Positions 45,139 to 55,209 of a stretch of DNA of 64,000 nt are shown here, one piece after another. The notes below the pieces were generated by a model. That model had not been told where the DNA came from and searched no databases. It saw only the letters and a program-made list of their open reading frames with translations. The stretch is from Helicobacter canadensis MIT 98-5491 (GTDB lineage Bacteria > Campylobacterota > Campylobacteria > Campylobacterales > Helicobacteraceae). Each line of letters starts with the position of its first letter. The first letter of the stretch is position 1. The translations under genes were made by a program, and so were the position numbers. The stretch covers positions 810,950 to 874,949 of the forward strand of contig NZ_CM000776.2 of the NCBI RefSeq assembly GCF_000162575.1, in the 5' to 3' direction.

Positions 45139-46157
45139 ACAAATTCCTCTAATACCTCAATAATTGTAGATTTTGGAATATTGCTTTGAAAAGAAAAATT
45201 ACCAATTCCATTGGGTAAAATAAAGGTGATTTGGTTATTTTGACTTTTTTTATCTAAAAAGAAAGCTTGATAGAAAGATTCAATATTTTTGATTTTATAA
45301 TTTGTGGGCAGATGGAATCTTTGGAGAGTTTTTGTAATAGCATTTGATTCTTCTTGTGTGATGAGATTAAGCTTTAGTGCAAGGGTATTTGCCATAATCA
45401 TTCCTAAGCTTACGGCTTCTCCGTGGAGGTAAGTTCCATAGCCACTTTGTAATTCAATGATATGTCCAAAAGTATGCCCATAGTTTAAAGCAGCTCTAAT
45501 TCCTTTTTCTTTTTCATCCTCTGTAACAACTTTTGCTTTAATAGAAACAGCTTTGTGAATAACCTGTAAAAGTATATTTGAATCATCAAGATTGGAGGTG
45601 CAAAGTAGATTAAAAAAATCTTTATCAAAACAAATAGCCATTTTAATAATTTCTGCAACTCCAGCACTAAATTCCCTTGGTGGTAAAGTTTGCAAGAATC
45701 CTGTATCAATATAAACTGCTTTGGGTTGATGAAAAAGTCCAATAAGATTTTTCCCAAAGTGATTATTGATTCCTGTTTTGCCTCCAACGCTTGAATCTAC
45801 TTGCGAGAGAAGGGTTGTAGGGATTTGAATAAAATGGATTCCCCGCATAAAGATTCCAGCGGCAAATCCTACCATATCGCCAATAACTCCTCCTCCAAAG
45901 GCAATTATTAAGGAATTCCTATCAAGATGATGATTAAAAGCAGCTTCCAAAATGATTTCAATACTTTGGAAATTTTTATAAGATTCTCCATCTTGGAGAC
46001 AGATGCAATACACTTCAGTAGCTTCAAGGTTGGCAAGTAGCTTTTGTAGATGCAAACCTGCAATTTTTGGATTTGTAACGACCAAAACTTTACCCTTGTG
46101 TTTGATTTTGGGTAGAGTGCCAAAAGAGATAGTGTAACTAGGTAGTGTAATTTCCAC
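45135..46157 (-). CDS. aroB: 3-dehydroquinate synthase
   Basis: A 340-aa NAD-dependent enzyme of the shikimate pathway. IAFGGGVIGDMVGFAAGIFMRG binds NAD, and QIPTTLLSQVDSSVGGKTGIN together with ALNYGHTFGHIIE holds the metal and substrate residues. GTG start at 46157, with AAGG slightly far upstream. First gene of aroB-mscS-mtaB-ftsH-like-hypothetical, the H. pylori order. Confidence 0.95.
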   Translation of the reverse strand: MEITLPSYTISFGTLPKIKHKGKVLVVTNPKIAGLHLQKLLANLEATEVYCICLQDGESYKNFQSIEIILEAAFNHHLDRNSLIIAFGGGVIGDMVGFAAGIFMRGIHFIQIPTTLLSQVDSSVGGKTGINNHFGKNLIGLFHQPKAVYIDTGFLQTLPPREFSAGVAEIIKMAICFDKDFFNLLCTSNLDDSNILLQVIHKAVSIKAKVVTEDEKEKGIRAALNYGHTFGHIIELQSGYGTYLHGEAVSLGMIMANTLALKLNLITQEESNAITKTLQRFHLPTNYKIKNIESFYQAFFLDKKSQNNQITFILPNGIGNFSFQSNIPKSTIIEVLEEFV

Positions 46158-46186
46158 TTAAATTGCCTTTAAAAAAATAGTTTTGT

Positions 46187-46195
46187 ATTTTAACA
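46187..46195 (-). promoter_or_regulatory. aroB -10 element
   Basis: On the minus strand an extended -10, TGTTAAAAT, lies about 30 bases before the aroB GTG. It diverges from the SMR-operon promoter at 46222-46229. No convincing -35. Confidence 0.45.
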
Positions 46196-46221
46196 CTTTT
46201 TATTTTTAGAAAAGCTTTTAT

Positions 46222-46229
46222 GCTATAAT
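46222..46229 (+). promoter_or_regulatory. Promoter of the uORF-SMR operon (extended -10)
   Basis: TGCTATAAT is a perfect extended -10 (TGn plus TATAAT at 46224-46229). Transcription should start six or seven bases later, on or next to the A of ATG 46236. The first ORF of the transcript would then be leaderless. Confidence 0.65.
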
Positions 46230-46235
46230 TTTGTT

Positions 46236-46283
46236 ATGAAAGTCTTTAAACTTCAACAAACCATCGATCCTCCTTGCTATTAA
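46236..46283 (+). CDS. 15-aa leaderless upstream ORF (putative regulatory peptide)
   Basis: ATG 46236 opens a 15-codon frame, MKVFKLQQTIDPPCY, ending at TAA 46281-46283, 69 bases before the first SMR gene. It begins at the predicted transcription start, so it would be translated without a Shine-Dalgarno. The C-terminal Pro-Pro-Cys-Tyr-stop recalls arrest peptides that stall ribosomes to control downstream exporters, as reported for the E. coli mdtJI leader ORF mdtU. No other ATG-led frame of this kind fits the leader. Function is inferred from position and sequence alone. Confidence 0.5.
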   Translation: MKVFKLQQTIDPPCY

Positions 46284-46352
46284 TTTTCTTATATCATACT
46301 TTCACCATACTTTAATTTTTGTGAATATTTTAAATTTAAAAAGGTCTAAAAA

Positions 46353-46706
46353 ATGTTTCGTGCGTGGTTATTTTTAATAATAGCAATTTTTTGCGAGGTA
46401 TTTGGCGTCTCTGTTATGAATTATTCTGGGCAAGTGAATAAGTTTCTTGCTTATGGTTGTATGTTTTTTATGTTGGGAATTTCTTATTATTTTATGTCTT
46501 TGGCTATCCAAAGAATTAATATAGGCACAGCATATGCCATTTGGGAAATTGTAGGTTTGTCATTAATTACGATTATTTCGGTTCTTATTTTTGGTAATCA
46601 TTTAAATACACAGGAATATATTGGGCTTACTTTGGCGTTAATTGGGATTATTTTGGTAAATTTAGGCGAGAAACACTCTAGCCAAGATGAGTTAGGTGGC
46701 AAATAA
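46353..46706 (+). CDS. mdtJ: SMR family exporter subunit (MdtJ-like)
   Basis: A 117-aa, four-helix small multidrug resistance protein. The family glutamate is in helix 1 (IAIFCEVFGVSVM), and the YAIWE motif marks helix 3 (INIGTAYAIWEIVGL). It resembles MdtJ of the MdtJI spermidine exporter, and the gene order J then I is the same. AAGG (46341-46344) is the Shine-Dalgarno. It ends at the A of the next ATG (one-base overlap), so the two subunits are coupled. Confidence 0.85.
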   Translation: MFRAWLFLIIAIFCEVFGVSVMNYSGQVNKFLAYGCMFFMLGISYYFMSLAIQRINIGTAYAIWEIVGLSLITIISVLIFGNHLNTQEYIGLTLALIGIILVNLGEKHSSQDELGGK

Positions 46707-47029
46707 TGTTTAGCGTTTATTTTGTTTATGTAATCTTAGCGGCTATTTTAGATATTGTTGCTAATTTAGCTTTGAATAAGTCAGAGGGCTTTAGGAAGTT
46801 AAGGTGGGGATTATTTTCTATTGGGCTTGTGTGGTTGGCTTTTTATTTATTGGCTTTGAGTGTGGAGGGAGGTATGAGCTTGGTGGTTGCTTACACGCTT
46901 TGGGGTTGTATAGGTATTTTTGGAACAACTTTAGGAGGTTGGTATTTTTTTAATCAGAGACTTAAGCCTATAGGGTGGATTGGAATCTTTATTATCATTC
47001 TTGCGGTTGTTGTATTAAAAAGTGCCTAA
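46706..47029 (+). CDS. mdtI: SMR family exporter subunit (MdtI-like)
   Basis: A 107-aa, four-helix SMR protein. Helix 1 has Asp in place of the usual Glu (ILDIVANLALNKSEGFRKL), and SLVVAYTLWG and FNQRLKPIGWIG closely resemble MdtI. With the upstream gene it should form a hetero-oligomeric exporter for polyamines or other cations; the substrate is not proven. Confidence 0.85.
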   Translation: MFSVYFVYVILAAILDIVANLALNKSEGFRKLRWGLFSIGLVWLAFYLLALSVEGGMSLVVAYTLWGCIGIFGTTLGGWYFFNQRLKPIGWIGIFIIILAVVVLKSA

Positions 47030-47104
47030 AGAATGTTATTAATAAAAAAATAATAAATTAATTTAATGGGTAATATTTAAGATTTATAGTATTGCATAGT
47101 TTTG

Positions 47105-47138
47105 GAGGCAGAAATATTATATTTCGCCTCTTTAAATT
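47105..47138 (+). terminator. Terminator after the SMR pair
   Basis: GAGGC-A-GAAATA pairs with TATTTC-GCCTC (47105-47130), an 11-bp stem with a single bulged A, followed by TTTAAATTT. It lies between the convergent mdtI and aspC genes. The other strand lacks a U-run, so it mainly serves mdtJI. Confidence 0.65.
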
Positions 47139-47157
47139 TCAAATCAGTTAAGTAAAA

Positions 47158-48324
47158 TTATTTGTAAGATTGGCAGAAATTTGCGATTCTAGCAATACCT
47201 TTTTTAATGCTATCAAGATCAGTGGCAAAAGAAAAGCGGAAATAGCCTTCTGCACCAAAGCCGATTCCAGGCACTACAGCCACTCCTTCTTTTTCAAGCA
47301 ATGCTTTAGAAAATTCCATAGAATCAGGATTGACATTTTTGCAATTTACAAAGAGGTAAAAAGCGCCATCAGGCAAATCAACACTTAGGTTTTGAATCTC
47401 ATTAAAAAGTTTGCAAGCGACATCTCTTCTTTCTTTGAAAGCTTGACACATTCTTTGAATGTCTTGGTCTGCTCTACCATCTAGTGCTGGAATCGAAGCT
47501 TTTTGTGTAATAGAATTGATATTAGAAATGGATTGACTTTGCAAACCAACAATGAGTTGGCGTAATTTTCTATCTTTGGTAGCAAGATACCCCATTCGCC
47601 AACCTGTCATTGCAACAGCCTTGCTTAGTCCATTAATGGTAATGGTGCGTTCTAGCATATCTTGACTAATGCTTCCACAAGAAGTAAAGGCATTGTCATA
47701 AACAAGTTTTTCATAGATTTCATCGCTAATTACCCAAATATTTGTGCCTTTTAGAACTTCTGCAATGGATTCTAATTCGCTTTTAGAATACACCATTCCT
47801 GTTGGGTTTGATGGAGTGGTTAAAACAAGTATTTTTGTTTTGGGTGTGATGGCGGATTTGAGTTGTTCAGGAGTGATTTTGAAGCGATTTTCTTGCGTGG
47901 TTTGAATAAAGACATTTTTTCCGCCACTATAAGTAACAAGTTCGGGATAGGTTACCCAATAAGGACTTGGTATTATAACTTCATCGTCTTTTTCAATGAG
48001 TGTTTGAAAGACATTAAATAAAGAATGCTTCGCTCCACTATTGACCACAATTTCTTCGGGAGTATAATTAAGATGATTCTCTTTTAAAAGTTTGTGACTG
48101 ATGGTTTGAAGTAATTCGGGAATTCCAGCAACTGCAGTGTATTTAGTAAAACCATTTTGAATAGCTTTAATAGCTTCATCTTTGATGACTTGAGGGGTAT
48201 CAAAGTCAGGTTCTCCTGCTGAAAAGGAGAGAATGTCTCGCCCTTGTGCTTTGAGTTCTCTAGCTAAAGAGCTAATGGCAATGGTGATAGATTCTGAAAG
48301 ATTAGTAACTTTAGATGAATACAT
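47158..48324 (-). CDS. aspC: Aspartate aminotransferase (class I/II PLP enzyme)
   Basis: A 388-aa PLP transaminase. The N-terminal FSAGEPDFDTP, TTPSNPTGMVY, WVISDEIYEKLVYD and the lysine loop TINGLSKAVAMTGWRMGYLA, with the Schiff-base Lys, are typical of the AspB/AspC subgroup Ib. The FRFSFATDLDSI arginine binds the substrate carboxylate. Single gene transcribed away from groES; the 287-base spacer is shared. Confidence 0.92.
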   Translation of the reverse strand: MYSSKVTNLSESITIAISSLARELKAQGRDILSFSAGEPDFDTPQVIKDEAIKAIQNGFTKYTAVAGIPELLQTISHKLLKENHLNYTPEEIVVNSGAKHSLFNVFQTLIEKDDEVIIPSPYWVTYPELVTYSGGKNVFIQTTQENRFKITPEQLKSAITPKTKILVLTTPSNPTGMVYSKSELESIAEVLKGTNIWVISDEIYEKLVYDNAFTSCGSISQDMLERTITINGLSKAVAMTGWRMGYLATKDRKLRQLIVGLQSQSISNINSITQKASIPALDGRADQDIQRMCQAFKERRDVACKLFNEIQNLSVDLPDGAFYLFVNCKNVNPDSMEFSKALLEKEGVAVVPGIGFGAEGYFRFSFATDLDSIKKGIARIANFCQSYK

Positions 48325-48491
48325 TGTATTTCCTTATGTGTCATTGAATTTAATTTATTGATAATACTTTAGAGTGTATCTTTTTTTTCTTTATTAAAAA
48401 ATTAAAAATATGAATCTACGATTAATGTTGTTCAAATTTAAAAGAATTAAGGTAGCAATTTTTATATTAAGTGTATTAAGCTAATTAATAT

Positions 48492-48508
48492 TTAGTCATA
48501 TAGACTAA
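48492..48508. promoter_or_regulatory. Palindrome upstream of groESL (candidate operator)
   Basis: TTAGTC-ATATA-GACTAA is a perfect 6-bp inverted repeat 28 bases upstream of the groES -35 box, flanked by AATTAAT on both sides. It is not a CIRCE (TTAGCACTC-N9-GAGTGCTAA) or HAIR match. Heat-shock repressors HrcA and HspR control groESL in H. pylori, so an operator role is possible but unproven. Confidence 0.35.
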
Positions 48509-48536
48509 GAATTAATGAATTTTTTTACTAAAGATA

Positions 48537-48565
48537 TTGACAAGCATAAAAAAAATGATTATAAT
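48537..48565 (+). promoter_or_regulatory. groES promoter
   Basis: A textbook TTGACA (48537-48542) and TATAAT (48560-48565) with a 17-base spacer, the only such perfect pair noticed in the window. Transcription should start near 48572, giving a leader of about 40 bases with GGAGG (48600-48604) before ATG 48612. Confidence 0.8.
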
Positions 48566-48611
48566 TCCACTCGTTTTTATAATGAATTTTTAAATTAATG
48601 GAGGTAATCCT

Positions 48612-48872
48612 ATGAATTTTAAACCACTTGGTGAAAGAGTTTTGGTAGAAAGACTTGAAGAAGATACAAAAACTGCTTCTGGAATTATCATTCCTGATAA
48701 CGCAAAAGAAAAGCCTTTAATGGGTGTTGTAAAAGCTATTGGAAGTGAAGTGAAAGAAGTAAAAGTTAATGATAAAGTTGTATTTGGAAAATATTCTGGC
48801 ACTGAAGTGAAGCTCGATGGAACAGAGTATTTGATTTTAAAATTAGAAGATGTTTTAGGTGTTATTGCCTAA
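48612..48872 (+). CDS. groES: Co-chaperonin GroES
   Basis: An 86-aa heptameric lid of Gro[18 protein letters not shown] starts the protein, the mobile loop is [15 protein letters not shown], and the end is [14 protein letters not shown]. It lacks the metal-binding Cys/His C-terminal extension that H. pylori HspA carries. groEL follows after 29 bases. Confidence 0.97.
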   Translation: MNFKPLGERVLVERLEEDTKTASGIIIPDNAKEKPLMGVVKAIGSEVKEVKVNDKVVFGKYSGTEVKLDGTEYLILKLEDVLGVIA

Positions 48873-48898
48873 TTTGATATATTTAAAACAAGGAGTAA

Positions 48899-50542
<1,644 letters not shown>

Positions 50543-50566
50543 TTCCTCCTCCCCCTTTCTATCTTC

Positions 50567-50605
50567 AATCCGCTTAGCCTTTTTTGGGTTTAAGCGGATT
50601 TTTTT
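50567..50605 (+). terminator. groESL terminator
   Basis: A perfect 10-bp hairpin, AATCCGCTTA / TAAGCGGATT, with a 14-base loop is followed by TTTTT, 24 bases after the groEL stop. The strongest terminator in the window. Confidence 0.85.
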
Positions 50606-50684
50606 ATGCTTTCTTTAAAATTGTTTTTAATTCCCTAATAAGTTTGTTAATGTTAATTAAGTGTAAGCAAAAGAGAGTTTGTAG

Positions 50685-50724
50685 CTATAAAGTCTTGCTT
50701 TAAATTATGCAAATTACTTTATAG
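50685..50724. repeat. Inverted repeat between groEL and hypD
   Basis: CTATAAAGT (50685-50693) and ACTTTATAG (50716-50724) are perfect 9-bp inverted arms, with a nested TTGC/GCAA inside. It lies just past the hypD stop. No T-run follows on the hypD side, so a terminator role is uncertain. The rest of the 198-base spacer after the groESL terminator holds nothing recognisable. Confidence 0.45.
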
Positions 50725-50740
50725 AATCGTATAGCAAGGT

Positions 50741-51856
50741 TTATACAGGCTGGATTCCTTGGTATTTAAAATACGCCGCACAAGCCCCCTCGCTACTTAC
50801 CATACAGCTACCTAATGGATTTTGAGGATTACAAGCTTTACCAAAGAGTTTGCAATCATAGGGTTTTTTATTTCCTTTTAAAATTTCACCACAAAGGCAA
50901 TTTTTATGCTCTTCTTTAGGGATTCCGCCAAGGCAATCTTTAAAGATAACCGCAGCATCAAATTCGCTAAATTCTTCTTTGAGTTTTAGTGAAGAGTGTG
51001 GGATTTCTCCAAGTCCGCGCCAATAGAAACTTTTTTCCAAGGTAAAGTATTGTTCAACTAGACTTTGTGCTTTGAGATTTCCTTCATAAGTAACACTTCT
51101 TGCATATTGAGTTTCTACTTTTGGGGAATTGGTAAGAATTTGATTAAGGATTGAAAGTAGGCTTTCACCAATATCCACTGGTTCAAAACCGCAAACTACA
51201 ATAGGAATATGATATTTTTTAACTAAAGGTTCATAGATTTTAGAACCCGTGATAACGCTGACATGGGATGGAGCTAGAAGTGCGTTGATTTGACAATTTT
51301 CATCTCCTAAAATAATGTCTAGAGGTGGAGGAACTAGCACATGATTAATATGAAAAAAGACATTTTTAAGATTTAGTGCAATCACTTTTTGCAAGAGTGC
51401 AGCGGTCATTGGGGTAGTGGTTTCAAAGCCTATTGCAAAATAGACAACTTTTTTATTTGGGTTATTTTGGGCAATTTTGAGAATTTCCAAAGGAGAATAG
51501 ACAAAAACAATATTTAAACCCTTAGCACGAGCTTGTTGGAGACTTCCATAACTTCCTGGAACTTTTATCATATCTCCTAGTGTTACAAGAATAACATCTT
51601 TTTGCGAAGCAATTTGATAAGCACAATCAATGCGTCCTTTAGACATTACACATACAGGACAGCCCGGTCCATGCACAAATTCAATATTTTCTGGGAGAAG
51701 TTGGGGGAGTGCATATTTCATAATTGTATGCGTATGTCCTCCACATACTTCCATTATTTTAATGGGGTTTGTGAGATTTTTGCTTAGTGTTCTGATAGCA
51801 TTAAAAGTTTCTTTGATTTTTAGTGGATTGCGATAGGTATCAATGTAGGGATTCAT
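50741..51856 (-). CDS. hypD: Hydrogenase maturation protein HypD
   Basis: A 371-aa [4Fe-4S] protein that with HypC builds the Fe(CN)2CO group of NiFe hydrogenase. MEVCGGHTHTIMKYAL, HGPGCPVCV, YFAIGFETTTPMTAAL and the C-terminal cysteine cluster (CLGGIPKEEHKNCLCG, CKLFGKACNPQNPLGSC) are diagnostic. It stands alone here; hypABCE are not adjacent. Confidence 0.96.
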   Translation of the reverse strand: MNPYIDTYRNPLKIKETFNAIRTLSKNLTNPIKIMEVCGGHTHTIMKYALPQLLPENIEFVHGPGCPVCVMSKGRIDCAYQIASQKDVILVTLGDMIKVPGSYGSLQQARAKGLNIVFVYSPLEILKIAQNNPNKKVVYFAIGFETTTPMTAALLQKVIALNLKNVFFHINHVLVPPPLDIILGDENCQINALLAPSHVSVITGSKIYEPLVKKYHIPIVVCGFEPVDIGESLLSILNQILTNSPKVETQYARSVTYEGNLKAQSLVEQYFTLEKSFYWRGLGEIPHSSLKLKEEFSEFDAAVIFKDCLGGIPKEEHKNCLCGEILKGNKKPYDCKLFGKACNPQNPLGSCMVSSEGACAAYFKYQGIQPV

Positions 51857-51917
51857 AATTCCTTCTTTATTAAAAAATAGAAAGAATTATGCCATTTTTT
51901 TATATTTAAAAAATAAA

Positions 51918-52370
51918 TTATTGTGTTTTTAGGGCTTTTGAGATCAAAGAATCAAAATGTTGATCATATATTGGATTAAACAAAGCTATTGGGATTTCAT
52001 AGCTTTGTTTATAAAAAGAAGTGGTATCTTGAGTAATAACTTTAAGATTGAGTTGTATCAAATAGCGAGGAAGAACGCTAAAAGAAGCATTTGGAGAGCG
52101 ATCACCTTGACCTTCATTGTAAAAATGAGTAAAGTAATAATGGATAGCCTGAATTTTTGGATTTGGGTTTTGATTAAAAAGGATTTTAAAGCGATTTTCA
52201 AAAGTTTTTGGAAAATCTGTGGGAATAATGCTAGTATCTAAGGCTTTATCGTAGATAATCTTAGGATAAGGGAGCGTTGGATTATTTGGAGCAAGAGTAG
52301 TTTGGTTGCAATTTGCAAAAAATAAAACCGCAAAACTTAAAATAAAAAATGTTAAAATTTTATTTTTCAT
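51918..52370 (-). CDS. Probable lipoprotein of unknown function
   Basis: A 150-aa secreted protein. The N-terminal hydrophobic segment ends FFANC at about residue 21, a lipobox-like site with an unusual Asn before the Cys, so lipid attachment is likely but not certain. The mature part (from NQTTLAPNNP) has no recognised domain; it contains an aromatic central stretch, IQAIHYYFTHFYNEG. A separate transcription unit that diverges from truB. Confidence 0.65.
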   Translation of the reverse strand: MKNKILTFFILSFAVLFFANCNQTTLAPNNPTLPYPKIIYDKALDTSIIPTDFPKTFENRFKILFNQNPNPKIQAIHYYFTHFYNEGQGDRSPNASFSVLPRYLIQLNLKVITQDTTSFYKQSYEIPIALFNPIYDQHFDSLISKALKTQ

Positions 52371-52438
52371 TCAATTTCCTTAGCTGTAAAGATTTGAATT
52401 AATGTAATGTGTAGTTTAGCATAAAATTTTTAAAAGGT

Positions 52439-53275
52439 ATGATTTTGGATGGCATTTTTGTAGCGAAAAAGCCTTTGTTTGTTTCCTCAAATGGATATTT
52501 GGGTTTTTTAAAAAGACGTGATGGTGCTAAAAAAGCTGGTTTTAGTGGTATTTTAGATCCTTTTGCTTGTGGGGTTTTGGTGGTAGCTTATGGGCAATAT
52601 ACGCGACTTTTTCCTTTTCTTAAAAAAACTCCAAAAGTTTATCAAGCAACACTTTGGCTTGGCTTAGAGAGTGATTCTTTAGATATTGAGAATATTCAAA
52701 GAATTCATCAAGTGAAAATATTTTCCAAAGAGTATTTAAAAGAAGTTTTACAGAAATTTTGCGGAAAGATTGGTTTTATCCCTCCAAAATATAGTGCCAA
52801 AAAAATCAATGGAAAAAAAGCTTATGAACTTGCAAGAGCAGGAAAAGAAGTGGTTTTAAAAGAACAAACTATGGAGATTTTTAAGATTGAATTTTTAAAT
52901 TATTCTCATCCTTTTTTGAGTTTTAAAGTGTGGGTGAGTGAGGGAAGCTATATTCGATCTTTAGGAGAGATGATTGCAAGAGAATTAGGCTGTTTAGGGG
53001 GACTTAGTTATTTGGAGAGATTAAGTGAGGGAGGGTTACACTATGAAGATGAAAAGCTTTTGAATCCTCTAGAAATTTTGGACTTACCTAAAGTGCTTGC
53101 AATTAATAATGGAGTTTTGAAAGAGAAAGTGCAAAATGGGAAACAAATTACACAAGATGAGTTGCAAATCACTAAAGATGGAAAATATATAGTGCAATTT
53201 GAGGATTTTTTTTCTATAATTTCAAATCAAGAAAATAAAATACAATATTTAGCAAATAGGATTCCTTTATGTTGA
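52439..53275 (+). CDS. truB: tRNA pseudouridine-55 synthase TruB
   Basis: A 278-aa enzyme making pseudouridine 55 in the T loop. The catalytic Asp lies in FSGILDPFACGVLVV (usually GTLDPxAxG; here ILDPFACG). VYQATLWLGLESDSLD, PPKYSAKKINGKKAYELAR and GSYIRSLGEMIARELG are family motifs. Start ATG 52439 with AAAGG. First gene of the truB-csrA-ispE-smpB-exbBD-stator run; it overlaps csrA by 7 bases. Confidence 0.93.
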   Translation: MILDGIFVAKKPLFVSSNGYLGFLKRRDGAKKAGFSGILDPFACGVLVVAYGQYTRLFPFLKKTPKVYQATLWLGLESDSLDIENIQRIHQVKIFSKEYLKEVLQKFCGKIGFIPPKYSAKKINGKKAYELARAGKEVVLKEQTMEIFKIEFLNYSHPFLSFKVWVSEGSYIRSLGEMIARELGCLGGLSYLERLSEGGLHYEDEKLLNPLEILDLPKVLAINNGVLKEKVQNGKQITQDELQITKDGKYIVQFEDFFSIISNQENKIQYLANRIPLC

Positions 53276-53499
53276 TTTTATCAAGAAAAGAAAATGAAAG
53301 TGTTAGTATTGGAGAAGATATTACAATTAAAATTATTGGCATTGATAAGGGAAGCGTCAAAATAGGTTTTGAGGCACCACCTCATTTGACGATTTTGAGA
53401 GAGGAGCTAAAACAAGCCATTTTGGAAACCAATAAAAAATCTCTTTCTCATAAAGAAGACAAAATTGATTGGTTGGTGAATGCTAAAAAGAAAAAATAA
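53269..53499 (+). CDS. csrA: Carbon storage regulator CsrA
   Basis: A 76-aa RNA-binding translational regulator. MLILSRKENESVSIGEDITIKIIG is strand 1 to 3, and the RNA-contact region is KIGFEAPPHLTILREEL. It overlaps truB and ends exactly one base before ispE. The same csrA-ispE-smpB order is found in H. pylori. Confidence 0.97.
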   Translation: MLILSRKENESVSIGEDITIKIIGIDKGSVKIGFEAPPHLTILREELKQAILETNKKSLSHKEDKIDWLVNAKKKK

Positions 53500-54255
53500 A
53501 TGATTAAAAGTTATGCTAAGATTAATATTTTTTTAAAAATTACAGGCAGGGTTATTATAGAATCAATAAGATACCATACGCTGTATTCACGCTTTATGCT
53601 AGTTAAGAATCTTTTTGATTGTTTGGAGATACAAGAAAGTAAAGTGGGGTTTGAGATTCTTGGGGATTTTGATTGTCCTATGGAGAAAAATACTATCTAT
53701 AAAGCTTATGAGGCGGTGTTGCCCTTTTTAAATCAAGAAAAACAAGAATTTTTATCTCATCAAAAAGTAGAAGTTGAAAAAAAAATACCAAGTGGTGCAG
53801 GATTAGGCGGTGGAAGCTCTAATGCAGCAGCCTTTTTGTTATGGGCTAATGAAGCATTAGAATTGCAATGGAGTTTTGAGAAGCTAAATAAAATTGCTCA
53901 AAAAGTAGGGAGTGATGTTCCATTTTTTTTAAGTCAATATGAAGTGGCTGATGTGAGTGGGCGTGGAGAAAAAATTTCTAAAAGTAAAGAAAAAGCCTTG
54001 GAAGTAGAGATTGTTACACCAAAGATTCATTGTGATACCACAAAAGTTTATCAAACTTATGCTAAGGAATTTTATACTCCCACGCAGGAAAATTGGCTAG
54101 AGTTTGGCAATGCAAAGATTCTACAACAATCGCCTTATGAGAATAATGATTTGTTGAATCCTGCCATAAAGCTTTATCCAAGTTTAAAAGAATATGCACA
54201 ACAAGGCTACTTTTTGAGTGGAAGTGGAAGCAGCTTTTGGAAAGTAAAAGAGTAG
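53500..54255 (+). CDS. ispE: 4-diphosphocytidyl-2-C-methyl-D-erythritol kinase
   Basis: A 251-aa GHMP kinase of the MEP isoprenoid pathway. [12 protein letters not shown] opens the protein, the ATP-binding glycine-rich loop is [17 protein letters not shown], and a third GHMP motif is [12 protein letters not shown]. The usual RRxDGYHxL is altered to [12 protein letters not shown] here. Start abuts the csrA stop. Confidence 0.93.
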   Translation: MIKSYAKINIFLKITGRVIIESIRYHTLYSRFMLVKNLFDCLEIQESKVGFEILGDFDCPMEKNTIYKAYEAVLPFLNQEKQEFLSHQKVEVEKKIPSGAGLGGGSSNAAAFLLWANEALELQWSFEKLNKIAQKVGSDVPFFLSQYEVADVSGRGEKISKSKEKALEVEIVTPKIHCDTTKVYQTYAKEFYTPTQENWLEFGNAKILQQSPYENNDLLNPAIKLYPSLKEYAQQGYFLSGSGSSFWKVKE

Positions 54256-54257
54256 AA

Positions 54258-54716
54258 ATGAAAGTAGTTGCCACGAATAAAAAAGCTTTGTATGATTTTT
54301 TTATTTTGGAGAAATATGAAGCTGGAATTGCATTAGAAGGCAGTGAAGTAAAATCCATTCGAGCAGGGAGAGTGAATCTTAAAGATAGTTTTGTGAAGAT
54401 TGTCAAGGGCGAGGCATTTTTGTTTCAAGCGCATATTTCAGCGCTTGAAACAACAAATCGCCATTATAAGCCAGATGAAAAGCGACCACGAAAATTACTA
54501 TTACATAAAAAAGAAATTGATAAGCTTTTTGGTAAAAGTCAGGTGGGAGGAATGAGCATTGTAGCTTTGAAATTATATTTTAATAAGCGAAATAAGGCTA
54601 AATTGGAAATTGCTTTAGCAAAAGGAAAGAATCTGCACGACAAGCGAGAAACGCTAAAAGAAAAAATACAAAATAGAGAAATCGCACAAACGCTAAAAGA
54701 GTTTCAAAGAAGATAG
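54258..54716 (+). CDS. smpB: SsrA-binding protein SmpB
   Basis: A 152-aa tmRNA partner in trans-translation. [38 protein letters not shown] (spans two strands of the OB fold), [13 protein letters not shown], and the basic tail [15 protein letters not shown] are diagnostic; only the order is stated here. An open frame begins 21 bases earlier inside ispE, but ATG 54258, two bases after the ispE stop, gives the normal N-terminus. Confidence 0.95.
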   Translation: MKVVATNKKALYDFFILEKYEAGIALEGSEVKSIRAGRVNLKDSFVKIVKGEAFLFQAHISALETTNRHYKPDEKRPRKLLLHKKEIDKLFGKSQVGGMSIVALKLYFNKRNKAKLEIALAKGKNLHDKRETLKEKIQNREIAQTLKEFQRR

Positions 54717-54726
54717 GGGGATTATT

Positions 54727-55200
54727 ATGTTTGGATTAAATTTAAAAGAAATGGTAGAATATGGTGTGATGGGGATTTTGCTATTAATGAGCATCATTGC
54801 ACTATGGGCAGTTTTTGAGAGATTTTTATTTTACCGCTACATTAAGCTTGTTTTGTATGAGAATAAAACAGAGCTAGAAATTGATCTCTCTAAGAATCTA
54901 ACTTTGATTGCGACTATTGGTTCAAATGCTCCCTATGTTGGACTTTTGGGGACGGTGTTTGGAATCATTATGACTTTTGTGCAAATAGGGCAGTTGGGAA
55001 TGGTGGATACTGCCAATATCATGACAGGGCTTGCATTGGCTCTGCAAGCAACAGCTGGTGGGCTTTTAGTTGCGATTCCATCAATTATTTTTTATAATCT
55101 TTTGATGAGAAAAAGTGAGGTTTTGGTTGCGCAATGGGAAATTTTACAGGAAAAAAAGCAACGCAATCAACATTATTCAAAAGAAGTTGAATCTTTTTAA
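54727..55200 (+). CDS. exbB: ExbB/TolQ-family stator protein
   Basis: A 157-aa short MotA/TolQ/ExbB proton-channel subunit. Three membrane helices: one near the N-terminus (about residues 12-32) and a pair spanning LIATIGSNAPYVGLLGTVFGIIMTF and IMTGLALALQATAGGLLVAIPSIIFY. The GLLGTVFGI and ALxATAxGLLVAIP pattern is the family core. It powers TonB-dependent uptake with ExbD; no tonB gene is in the window. exbD begins 9 bases downstream. Confidence 0.93.
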   Translation: MFGLNLKEMVEYGVMGILLLMSIIALWAVFERFLFYRYIKLVLYENKTELEIDLSKNLTLIATIGSNAPYVGLLGTVFGIIMTFVQIGQLGMVDTANIMTGLALALQATAGGLLVAIPSIIFYNLLMRKSEVLVAQWEILQEKKQRNQHYSKEVESF

Positions 55201-55209
55201 GGCTTGGTG

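Noticed and set aside
46158..46352. Guanidine (ykkC-type) riboswitch before the SMR genes
   Set aside because: The spacer is AT-rich and short, without the conserved ACGR-type motifs or stems I would expect; an upstream ORF explains it better.
48325..48611. CIRCE element before groES
   Set aside because: No TTAGCACTC-N9-GAGTGCTAA or close variant is present; the palindrome found has a different sequence and a five-base spacer.
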